From Plectrocnemia conspersa (taxonomy: Eukaryota; Arthropoda; Insecta; Trichoptera; Polycentropodidae): 64,000 nt of DNA. Below the pieces are notes generated by a model. It worked only from the letters and a program-made list of their open reading frames with translations, did not search any database and was not told where the DNA came from. Positions 1-10,500 of the stretch are shown here, in pieces (the stretch's first letter is position 1; every line of letters starts with the position of its first letter). The translations under genes and the position numbers were made by a program. Location of the stretch: the NCBI GenBank assembly GCA_009617715.1, contig VTFK01000092.1, positions 62,001 through 126,000 of the forward strand, written 5' to 3'.

Positions 1-137
1 ATCGTAGAACGAAGCAGACGAAAATCGTGTTGCTGGTGTACTATAGACTGCTGACAACTTTTCAATACACGGTGTATCACATTTTTTCTGGATCGTAATT
101 TATAAGCCCTAGGATGTATGTATTTTTAAAGACTTAC

Positions 138-408
138 CTTCTTTATTAATATCCCAGATTACGACTTTGCAATGAAGCCTTGCAAGTCTCAGTGCCAAGA
201 GGCGACCAACTCCACTCCCTCCTCCAGTCACGACAGCCACCTGCCCTCTGAGGTCCTTCAGGGTCCTAAATCTCATCGGCAGCAGAAACAAAAACACAGA
301 CTCCAATGTGTACCACGTAGATAGGACGAAGAAAATGACCACGTCCATCAGCAGTCTGAACGCATCTTGGAGCCACTTCAAGATACTCTCGTCTTCGCAG
401 ATCTCCAT
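138..408 (-). CDS. First coding exon of a membrane-anchored short-chain dehydrogenase/reductase (RDH10/SDR16C-like), partial
   Basis: The minus-strand frame starts at ATG 408-406 and runs to a canonical GTAAGT donor at 137-132. The other exons lie beyond the left edge. The protein begins with a short acidic segment, then a long hydrophobic stretch (about residues 13-42) that would anchor it in the ER membrane. A Rossmann nucleotide-binding start follows, with the glycine motif TGGGSGVG after VAVV, then RLLALRLA and a beta-strand ending WDIN. This order (N-terminal anchor, short linker, TGxxxGxG) is typical of SDR16C/RDH10-type retinol or steroid dehydrogenases that use NAD(P). Catalytic Ser and YxxxK would be in missing exons, so substrate cannot be assigned. 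The frame continues upstream to 501, but an acceptor-like CTTAG lies 5 bases before the chosen ATG, so the upstream part may be intron or UTR. Confidence 0.85.
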
Positions 409-501
409 CTTACCTAAGATGAGATAAGTATTTATTTTACAGGAAATGCAACGCGCGACTTTCATTTGCAACTGCATCGAAGCGATTAAAGGTAATGGCA
501 C

Positions 502-1255
502 TTTCTATATAGCAATTTGTGGAAACGGAGAGAAGTGATGGTGAATGCATTATGTATGAATACAAAATGTACAATATGAGTTTAAAGGCTTACTTATTTT
601 ATATGTAAATAAGCGGTTTATTATTTTTAATGTGTAAGTAAAGAAGCGTTTGAGAAGACGCATAAACAAAAGTTGAATAAAACGAGTTTACGGCTATAAA
701 TCAATATAACTAATTATTATATAAATGAAAGAAAGTTTTTAGCCCAGATATTAATATAAAAAAATATTTTTTTAATCATATTCGATCGCTTAAAAATCTT
801 AAATATAGGTATAAGTAAATTTTATGTTATTCAGTTTGATAAATATGTAATTTTGTACCGTTTATTTAAACAATGGATATTTTCACTGTAATACACTTTT
901 ATTATTATACACTGTTTATAAAACGTTTACCGTATAATAATATATGAACGATATAGGTTTAATTTAATTATGCGGACCGTTATAATAAAAACCGGTATAT
1001 TTTAATACATTACACACAACCGACGACCGAAAAGATACCGAACGAATGCCAGGTGAAGTGTAATTCATTGAAGAAAACAAATATAACTCGGTAGCAGCGT
1101 TTCCAAAACTGTGGGTACATAATAATAATAATAATAATAATAATATAATTTAATTTAAGATTTTTTTCAAGAACATTTTTTTACAGATAAATTATATTAT
1201 TTATATTATTTTAGCTGAGCAATTATCAATAGACCTAGTTCAATTTTTAATAATC
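502..1255. other. AT-rich intergenic DNA with an AAT microsatellite
   Basis: No gene is seen here. A perfect run of AAT triplets lies at about 1118-1145. The rest is low-complexity AT-rich sequence with a slightly GC-richer patch at 1010-1110. Confidence 0.6.
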
Positions 1256-1259
1256 ATGA

Positions 1260-1640
1260 CAATATTTATCTGTGATATTAGAAAATCTAGGTTTACCTAA
1301 TCTACGATGATTGATCAGAATTATAATTATATGATAATCAGTAATTCCCATCTCTCAGACACGATATAAATTAAAAAACTCTAAAGCTCAAATGGAATTC
1401 AAATCCTAGTCTTTATGGTATTAGTCATCTACTTACACCCATAGTCTATCGGGTTTATTTTGCTAAAAGAAAGCAATTACGCATATAGCTTTAGCAAATA
1501 TTACCATTTACGACATTTTTTCCAATCTCTCAGACACGATAGAAATGTAAAAACACCAAGGTCCATATGAAATTTGATCCCAGTTCCTATATGTCAATAA
1601 TAACGCTTACACCACTCGTCTATCGTGCTAGTTTGATAAT
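1260..1640 (+). repeat. Diverged dispersed repeat, tandem dimer (about 175-bp unit)
   Basis: Two units start with the shared core TCTCTCAGACACGATA (1351 and 1526) and continue in parallel through an AAAACxC segment, a GAATT/AATTTGATCC segment and a CTATCG segment. Related single units occur at about 33120-33300 (CTTCCAGACACGATA) and more weakly at 58800-58970. The left flank, with TGATTGATC, is shared with the other copies. No coding potential is seen; open frames crossing this area are incidental. Confidence 0.55.
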
Positions 1641-1649
1641 ATATTGTGT

Positions 1650-4600
1650 AATAAGTAGGATTACCACAATTATGAGACTCTTATCCGGGACAGAGAAAAA
1701 AAAAAGTAAAAAAGTTCATCTCGGATTTTTTCATTTAGGAATGCTGTGGGAGCTAAAAAAAGTAATCTTGGAAGTTTTGTCAATCCCGATCAAACCGGGA
1801 CGTATGGTAATTCTAATAATACGTAAAGGTGGTAGTGCTATTTCTATTTTGCATTTGAAGTACATAAAGGTATTGGATTCGTCTATTCTAAGGTTTATGC
1901 TAGTTGTTAATTGCACAAATTTGTTGGTTCTCAGAAAAAATGTTTTAAAATTTATAGCTGTGTAAAATGTGAATTTTCTCACTGCACAGTAAAATAATTT
2001 AATACATTATTAATAGCATGTAAATTCCTTACGAGTAAACATAATATGTTATGTACAAAACATTTAAAAAAAAATACATTTTGTCTATGATTTTTCTTGT
2101 TCTATATGATATATCAGGGATATCTAAGAAGTCAACTGTAGACTTATTTTGAGCTTCTGACTCTAATCGCAAGCATTTGAGAAACTCGAATGTAGAATAA
2201 GTCTACGCTTTGAAAAGTATGTAGAAAGATGAAAATAAAGAGAAAAGTGTTTCGCTAGTCCTTCAAGTCCAGTAAAACGGCATCAACAAAAACAAAACCC
2301 TAACCTTTCCACGACGGGCGACATTCAAACAGAAAGCGTCCGGTTTTACTTTGATCAATCAATCACTCCAAATATAAATCTTCGAAATAACCCGGAGACT
2401 ATGACAGCAACATATCATATTACAAAAGTCTGTAATGTAGTTATAAGAAAAATAAATCTATAAACTTATTTTTTAAACTTAACGCCTATGATAAATAATT
2501 GTGCGCAAATAATAATTAAACTGAATAAAAAGTTGTTCACCACCGTTTGACATTCACTGCCCACCGCTCTAAATGTGAGTCAAATCACAAGCACAACTTT
2601 CCTCTCTCGCCTCAATAGGAAATGTACTTTACCGAAAAGTAAATAATAAAATAATTTGATTAGAACAATTACGATTTATTAAATAAAATATGGCATTCAC
2701 ACTATTTCTCAATATTTTCAAAAAAATTGCATGTTCATACCTTAATTTACACAAACAATTTTGCAACTGTGTCGCTCAATAATAACGCTCATAAATCTCA
2801 ATGAACGTCGAATATTAAAGTCTTTCATGTAATACTTATGTAAATATACAAAATTAAATTAGCAAAGCTGCGAGAAAAACACACAACATCTCATATTGTG
2901 AAAAATAAATCATAATTGTGATAATGATCTGAAAATTACTCTTGAGAAATTGTGAAATGCTAAAAATTTATTACCTTTTTGTATATCAAGATTATTGTTC
3001 TGCATTTTGATGTTTTTAACAATTTTATTGAGCCATAAAACTATTTTTCTTTCATATGCCTAATAGCTACCACACAGGCAACATTTGTTCACAAAAAATA
3101 TAATGTTAGTCCATCATCCGTATCTTAGACGAGACAGTGAAAGTGACGAAATAACGTTGTTAGGTATGTGAATGGTAATATTTGTAATTTTTTGTCAATT
3201 CGAAACTATTTAGTATTCATTATGCTTTGGTGCAAAGAGACAGGTGTCAAGCCTATTAAATATACTTTTTGGTAAAACTGGAGTTTCTTTGCGTCAGATT
3301 GTTTAATTTAGTCAAAACGCAGTGAGAGAAAGTTTTTCTAACGCGCATTAATGTGATTTTTCCGAAGAAAACCCATAAATGAAATACGTTAAAAATGAAA
3401 GTGAAAATTTTCTTTACAAAAATATATAATGTCGCCATTAATTGACTAATCTTCCGATATGACAACGTAATATACTACGTAATAGGATCTTACTTGCTCA
3501 TATCGGAAGATAACATAAAGTATCACTATAAACAAACCTAAATTTAATTTTAGCTTAGTGCTAGTTTATGGGATGTATTAAAGGTACAGATTAGAAATTC
3601 CTGAACAAATGATGAAAAACTTCTGACATTAAAATAATTTGGCCTTAACAATTTTTTTGTAGTGTATCAACATTTAAAACAACATCAATGATTCACATTG
3701 CTTGTATATAAATATTATAATTATGTGTATTATTATTATTTAGTCATCATAAATAATAATTAGTCAAAGATCGAAGGTGCTTAATTTTCAAGATTTTAAG
3801 CACGTACAATAACAATACTCAAAATATTGCAAATTTGTCATGCATTGTTGTGAGTGTGACATACATTTGCCAATGTTCTTATTATATTGTTTTCGTCACG
3901 TGCAATGTTGGAATCGAATAAATTTAAATAGTATTAGTTTTACCCTTTTGCATGAATATTATTAAAACATGTTATTGTAAAGATTAGTATGTGCAATTTA
4001 TTATTTTGTTTACTTTCTAATGATTAAAACTACGATAAAATCCCAGCTCTATGAATGAATAAACAATTGTGAAACCAAGATAATAGATACGTATCACATT
4101 ACTAGCACTGCCCAGGAAATTAAACCAAAATAAAGACAAGAGGCACGCAACACAATCATTTTTTTAAATATAAACATTAGGCATGATACATTATAAATAT
4201 TATTTTTTTCTGAAATCTAATTATTTATGTAACTATTTCAAAATTTATATAACCAGAATTGTATGAAATATAGAATTATACTAACTATAATAATTCGTAT
4301 AAAACCGAGAGAACCGAGTTGTGATAAACAATTATAAGCCATGTATCTCATTACCTAAAAATACGGAATTTTCTGTCCCTTTTGAATGGTTAGTAGATCA
4401 TAGGGCAGCCCTCGTTCTGTAGCTGCAAAAACTCAGTAGCTTAAGAACTTTGAGCCTTACTTAGTAGGGTTTCGCTTCACTACACTGTGCGAATTGAGGT
4501 TAGGGCCGACCTCCTACTTGAGATGTCGCGAGTAACAGCCTAAGTAGGTCAAACTATTGATGATTTCCACCATCACTTTAAGTAATTTAATGGCATTAAT

Positions 4601-5700
4601 TTCATATCTACAGCTTAGGAATAAAACTTGACACATAAAACATGAATATCCAAATTAATAAATATTTTTTGGAAAGACGCACATACATACGTATGTGAAT
4701 AATGAGATAAAATGTTTAAAAAAATATTTTTTTAACATTTTTTAGAAAATCTTTTTTCTTGATCCCTTGGATATAAACGACCCGTGATTTTTCTTGACTA
4801 GCGGAATAATATAATAATAAAATATTAGGGGTTTCTGACTTTTCTGATTTTGAAATGTTGGAAACGCTTGGAAAAGTCTTCTACTGTTTCAGCAATACTG
4901 AGATTTTAACATAAAACTAAAAGTGAACCAATATTCTACGGAAAAAAAAACAAGAAATACATTTGAAGAAAAATACTTCGGCAAGTGACGACATGGCTTT
5001 AGAATGTTCTAAAATTATAATGCGATACAGTCGATTATATATGTTTCTAAGAACATTGCGATTTAGCGTTACTATTGCTCAAGATAAGAGAAAAAATGTT
5101 TAAACTCGCACTGATAAGAAAAACATTTTTCTTAAACTTGTGTTTTATGTATTTTTTTGTCGTAATTTATATTTTATTTTATTTATAAAACATTATAATA
5201 TAATAAAAAAAATATAATAATATTTTATATTAAATTTGTTAGTTTGTTTGATAATATTTTAAAATATCGACGAAATTTCGGTTAGTAAAATATTTTTTTA
5301 GATTTAAAATATACAAACCAAAATATTTTACTGATTTTTTCGAAGGTTGTTTTAAATTATTATAAATATAAAATTTTTAGTGGTTATTTAAAAATACAAT
5401 TTTACTTAATTGAGAGGGGGAGTAAAATAATAATAATAATTATTACCATATCGTATTGTACCAATAATAAATTAAAAAATATTTTAAAATAGCTACTATA
5501 CGCTTTTTTTTACTCATTTAAAAATAATTAAAAACATTAGTTAGATAAATGCTACTACAATTTTATATATAAATATTTTTGTTATATAAATGTAATATTA
5601 ATTTTATTAAATTAAAAAAATGTTTTTATTGTTTTTATTATATTGTTTCAACAACACCTCTTTTAATTATTCATTTTTATCTCAAAAGTATTATCTTGTT
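1650..5700. other. AT-rich intergenic stretch with no recognised gene
   Basis: About 4 kb with no convincing coding region. It contains an inverted repeat at 3448-3512, a moderately GC-richer block at 4375-4580 of unknown nature, and extremely AT-rich DNA at 5140-5690. The open frames in this stretch lack splice context and recognisable protein features. Confidence 0.5.
3448..3512. repeat. Inverted repeat with 13-bp perfect arms
   Basis: The arms TCTTCCGATATGA and TCATATCGGAAGA flank about 35 bp, which itself holds the near-palindrome ACGTAATATACTACGTA. It could be the terminal ends of a very small inverted-repeat element or a protein-binding palindrome. Confidence 0.5.
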
Positions 5701-5797
5701 GACGTTTAGGCGCGTTGGTCATGGTCGCGAATTCGTGCGACTGTGAGTCGGTACTGCCAACCGCCCGCGATAGTTCTTTTCGGTCAGCCGTCAGCCC
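5700..5797 (+). promoter_or_regulatory. RpL27: RpL27 core promoter region and noncoding first exon
   Basis: A sharply GC-richer patch in very AT-rich surroundings precedes a pyrimidine-rich TTCTTTTC run (5774-5781), the kind of TOP-like initiation tract used by ribosomal-protein genes. The likely short noncoding exon ends at 5797 before a consensus GTAAGT donor (5798). The matching acceptor TTTCAG ends at 6310, six bases before the RpL27 start codon. The exact initiation site is inferred. Confidence 0.6.
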
Positions 5798-6316
5798 GTA
5801 AGTACTGTTTGGTTATATTTGCTAAGGAATCCGCCTCCATCGCCCCATCGGCGTACGTTCAGGCATCATAATGTTCTTATATGTGTTTTCTGATGTTTAT
5901 TTCACCTATTTTTCGCAATTTTACGCCGGTCGGCAATTCTTGACACGCGCTGGACCAATATAAACATGAAATAATATAACTATATTCCTGGAAGGTGCCT
6001 TGAATCAAAAATTAAACAATAATTAATATGTGTGTATTATCGTCATTACATTCATAATCAATTTACTTCAGGCATATATTTTGAAATTTTTGTATAAAAT
6101 GAGGTTATGTCATTTTAATGGCGGACGGCTGTCAATTCTCTTCTACGCGTGAAAGCGTGTTATTTTTAAATTAATAAAGATTTGATGATTTAGTAATTAC
6201 CATTTACCGATGTTATTCTAAATAAATCATATTACACATTAAGTCGAATACTATTTTGTTTTACATTTTGAGGTTATGTCATAATTATATTTGTTTGTGA
6301 TTGATTTCAGGCCAAG

Positions 6317-6780
6317 ATGGGCAAGATTATGAAAGCGCATAAGGTGGTTATCGTCCTTAGTGGACGATACGCCGGACGCAAAGCCGTCGTACTTAAAACG
6401 TACGACGATGGATCTTCCGACAAACAGTACGGGCATGCCATTATCGCTGGAATCGATAGGTATCCTCTTAAAGTACACAAGCGACTCGGCAAGAAGAGGA
6501 TTGCCAAGCGATCCAAAATCAAGCCTTTCATCAAGGTAAACACTTTTTTTTTCACACTATTATATTCATGATTTATGACAATATGTTTAAATCTTAGGTA
6601 TTAAACTACAATCACTTGATGCCGACTAGATACAATGTTGACTTTGACCTCAAGCTCACCGCAAAAGACTTGAAGGATCGCGCGAAGAAGAAGAAGTTGC
6701 GTTTCGCCACCCGCGTCAAGTTTGAAGAGAGATACAAGAGCGGAAACAACAAATGGTTTTTCCAGAAGCTTAAGTTCTAA
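6317..6780 (+). CDS. RpL27: 60S ribosomal protein L27 (eL27)
   Basis: Two coding exons, 6317-6535 and 6598-6780, are joined across a 62-bp intron (GTAAAC...TTAG) and encode 133 residues, close to the usual 134-136. The protein begins [20 protein letters not shown] (KOW-type start), continues with [10 protein letters not shown] and [14 protein letters not shown], and ends with the family hallmarks [19 protein letters not shown] and [10 protein letters not shown]. It is a structural protein of the large cytosolic ribosomal subunit. The start is the first ATG after the acceptor at 6310 and matches the family N-terminus. A poly(A) signal AATAAA lies at 6790-6795, directly convergent with the minus-strand gene ending near 6858. 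The reading frame is intact and looks functional. Confidence 0.98.
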
Positions 6781-6784
6781 TTTA

Positions 6785-6857
6785 CTTGTAATAAATCGAT
6801 AATAAAAAAAAACACCTATACTCAAAAATTTTATTTTTATCGATGATAAATATACAT
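6785..6857. terminator. Shared 3' end region of two convergent genes (poly(A) signals on both strands)
   Basis: On the plus strand AATAAA at 6790-6795 follows the RpL27 stop by 9 bp. On the minus strand the segment around 6826-6838 reads AAATAAAATT and would serve the gene whose stop is at 6860-6858. The two transcripts therefore end within tens of bases of each other and may overlap. Confidence 0.6.
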
Positions 6858-7526
6858 TTAGTTTACAATATTTTCGGCAAAAGTTACTCGCTTAGGTCTT
6901 TCGTCGCATTTTTCTCCATGGACGCAAATCTCGTTGCAATCGCAACCCTGAAATAATGACTCGTTTATAATTATCATTATGTATATACTGAATAATCAAT
7001 CATTTACCTGATTTACAAATTGATGTTCTTCGGGCAAGTGATCTTGCGTCAATCCTGTAAGGCAAATGACTGGTTGATTCTCACGTTTTCTTCACTGATT
7101 TCTGGCAAAGTTTGAGCACTCTCCATACCTTGTATCGGAAAATCAAGACAATCTGCTCTCCAGCTATAAATAAAATCATTTTTACACGTTATAGGCTGTT
7201 GACGCATTTTTGCGTCATTAATAGTAGTGTTGAATATAATGTTTTAAAGTGATTATTTTATTTGTTTAGTATACTAATGTTTTGGACCTCTAAATGACTT
7301 CAAAATAAGTGATAAAACCATTTTTTAACATTTCCATTGGATAAGTTTTATATCTCACTCGTAAAACTGATATATTGATGGTTATCAAATCATAATTGCA
7401 AGAAAACATCAATATTTTTAATAAAAATAATCCTTATAAGATATACTTGGTATTTTGAGCTTCTTCACAATCGAGATTGTTCATCGGTTCTATCAATTCA
7501 TCTTGCGGCTTCAATGATGTAAACAT
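6858..7526 (-). CDS. Three small exons encoding an acidic Cys-rich tail with a KRVTF (PP1-docking-like) motif; C-terminus of the EFHC gene or a separate 82-aa gene
   Basis: Minus-strand exons 7526-7447, 7163-7085 and 6947-6858 keep phase through GTATAT and GTGAGA donors and TTTATAG and ATTTCAG acceptors. They give 82 residues starting MFTSLKPQDELIEPM, then an acidic middle (LPEISEEN), a cysteine cluster (GCDCNEICVHGEKC) and PKRVTFAENIVN. KRVTF fits the RVxF consensus by which regulators dock on protein phosphatase 1. Two readings are possible. Either this is an independent small gene, or it is the tail of the upstream EFHC gene through a GTATGT donor at 7584 and an acceptor at 7509-7510, which joins DER to PQDEL in phase. 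A stronger donor (CAG|GTAAAT, 7007) would lengthen the middle exon and end the protein early at TGA 7051-7049. I do not recognise the family. Confidence 0.5.
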
Positions 7527-7557
7527 TTGCAAGAATTAATTCATCAAAAATTATAAT

Positions 7558-10500
7558 TTATTTATATATCAAATCGACACATACTCTTTCATCGTTATCG
7601 ATATTTCCACAACGTATATGATAATCGCGAATATTCTGAATAACTTCTCTCGGAAACTTATCAGGAAACTCCTTCATGTATCTATATACGAATAGATCAG
7701 CGCCGGTTATTCTGAATTTGTGTTGATTAATCTTCACAAGAGCTCCTAAAACATTAATTATGTATAGATAGATAATATACAATTTTAACCCATTAAATGG
7801 GGTTCGATCTTTCTGTTTTGAGGTTTAGTTATATACAATAATTTTTTTTAATTTGATTTAATGTGAATGTTTTTTGTAGAAAATAATACATATAAATAAA
7901 AAGTAAGAAATAAATGAACATAAAAAATATTGAGAGCTTCTGAATTGATATAAAAACATTCACAAAAGCAGAATAATATATAAAAAACGAAATTTAATAA
8001 TAGAACAGCTAAAATAAATTATTAAAACACTAATACAAAAAAGTAGTAGAATAAATTAAGCAATAAGACATTAAGAATCACTAAATTTTTTTATGGTAAT
8101 TTGAAATACAATATAAGAGAGGACAATTTAAATCAGGGATGTCATTTCAGCTTTCTCCAAAGGGGTCAAAATTTGGTGTCATTAGTAGGTTTTTTAATTT
8201 TTCCTTTTCATTAGGATTCATATTTCAGTAAATCACATACATTTCTGTCCAAATTCAAGGGGTTTAGAATCTTCGTCAAAAGCATTAAATTGGTGCCGTT
8301 GTTGTCGCAGTGGAAACGCTTAGTTATCAGGCGTTCATATTACGACTACAACAATATTACAACTTACAATAATTGAGAATCTAATGAAGCGTATCTAAAC
8401 CGAATTTTGACCAATATGAGAGCGTAAAAAACAAATATCCCTTCTCAGAAGTCAAAAATCCACGTCAAAAGCAATAAAATCGTGCCGTCACCGTTACAGT
8501 GTGAACAGTTCCCACCGCAACAGCACCGACACGATTTTATTTTTGTGATGTAAATTTTTGACTTCTGAGAAGTGATAAATTGTTTTTGTGCCCTCATATT
8601 GACCAAAATTCGGTTTGAATACACTGACCAATACACTTATATCAAATTAAGCTTCATTGACATTTTAGAGCCGAATATAATTTCACTAGAGCCTATCAAC
8701 TGAATTATATTTTCGCTAGTGAAATGTAAAAAATGCTAGTAAAAAAAAATCTACTGGTGAAAATGTATTTGGACTTCAAATATAACTTCACTGAAAAATA
8801 CACATTCACCGTAACATTTATACATTGCATGTAAAAAAATAATTATAAGTATGTAAATATATATTACTACATATAGAAAAGTTGAAATCATATAATTTTA
8901 CTAGCATCTGGCAGATAAATTAAATTTTCACTGGTAAAAATATATATTTACCGATGAAAATGTATTCTGATATGATTTCACTGAATTGACATTTTAAAAA
9001 ATATTTTGGAATAGATTCGAGACTTTTTTATTAAATTGTCTGAGGGACAACCCAAGAATTTCTGTTTACAATAATTTTTATTTTCAATTTACATATTAAG
9101 ATTCATAGTATTTCATTAAATGACATGCATATTTCTGGTCGAATTTAATGGGGGGCAAATGCTCCCAAATGACATTTCTGGTTTAAATGAGCAATATATA
9201 AAATAAATGTTCCATAGATCGAATTGCTTGTGCATCACTGTTGGGCAGATTAGGTGTGAGCGACGGTAGCGAGTTAGCATTAGTCAGAACAGTGAACACC
9301 TTATGAATGAATAACTATTTGCAACGAATCCGAATCTTTACCTTACATAAATGCATAAACAATTCGTTTTATAGAACAAAGTATTTATTTAAATGCACAT
9401 ATTTCTTAAAATAATTCCCAGTTAAATAGTACCCATTATAAAAAATAATAAATAAATAACAACAGAAATAGTTATGTAAAAATACGTAAATTAACACACT
9501 CACACAGTGTATAACATAACACGCCAACAAATGTGTGTAAATTAATAATAAACTCACTACTCAAAGGGTTAAGGAAGATATACATACCGATATAAAACAT
9601 GTCTGGAGTGTATTGGATCATATTCTTTCCTTCCGGAACGTAAATCTTATACGGTCCACTGAATCTTCCTGGAACGAGACCAGAATTCCTCACCGGCAGC
9701 TCGTCGACACGAACAGTTCCATCGGCCAAATTATAAAGCAGCACAAACTTACGACCCATGTCTTCGGGATGTACCGAGATAATATCGCAGCAGTATCTTA
9801 ACGCCTAATGTATAAATAATTAATAAAACAGCTTCGTAATGTTAACGCTGAAGAATTACCTTATTGCTGTTGAGATTATATTGTACGACATCTTTATGAG
9901 GCGGATTGTTCGGGAGTGTTATGCAGGAATCTGGAGGTGTTTGCACATACACATCAACATTCCTTTGAAATGGATACTGGACGAGAATAGTTATAAGATA
10001 AGTGTTTAAAATGTGAATGAAAAGATAGGTTTGTATGAGTCTCACTTTGTTCCTCTTTCTCTTAGGTGAACCTTGTATTTGCACTTTATCTTCTTGTGTG
10101 ATATTGAGATGATCTCTGGAATTATAATCTACGTTAACTTCTCAATTTATTATAGTAATTTAATGTCAGTTCCTCTTAGCTGTCAATAAATCAATATGCA
10201 ATGCCATTATGCTAAGGAGCTGTAAGTATCCCAACGCTGTATCCTTCCAAATAAAAAGCGATGGAATACAAGAACAAATAATAAGCAAATATATAAAGGT
10301 ATCTTAAGAGTTTCCTGAACTATTTCTGTTAAAAGGCAGTATTTGGTTATTTGGGAATTCCAAATTATAGATGATAAATTAAATGATCATTAATATACAC
10401 ATTCAACTAATGGATTATTAATAACCACTTAATCCCCAAGAATGAGTATACTCGCCAAAAATATGTGATCCAATTTCCCCACGGACGAGTTAACTCGCAT

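Larger units (their letters stand above)
7746..9587 (-). other. EFHC intron 10, invaded by a composite repeat
   Basis: A 1.84-kb intron, far larger than its neighbours (intron 9 is 55 bp, intron 8 is 69 bp). The size is explained by the composite mobile repeat at 8134-9180 plus AT-rich DNA at 7790-8130. The remainder (9190-9580) contains no recognised feature. Confidence 0.75.

Noticed and set aside
409..501. Upstream extension of the SDR reading frame (residues before MEICEDES)
   Set aside because: Family members begin close to the hydrophobic anchor, and an acceptor-like CTTAG just before the chosen ATG suggests the extension is intron or UTR.
1567..1965. 132-codon plus-strand frame
   Set aside because: It starts inside the diverged dispersed repeat and its residues follow AT-rich composition. 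No domain seen.
5798..6310. snoRNA within RpL27 intron 1, as is common in ribosomal-protein genes
   Set aside because: A C-box-like TTGATGA is present near 6181, but no D box (CTGA) follows at a suitable distance and no terminal stem pairs.
7008..7082. Alternative-frame peptide ending HLPEEHQFVNQ before a good donor
   Set aside because: It is not in phase with the preceding exon, and a stop codon closes the frame on its upstream side. Kept only as a possible alternative-splice segment.
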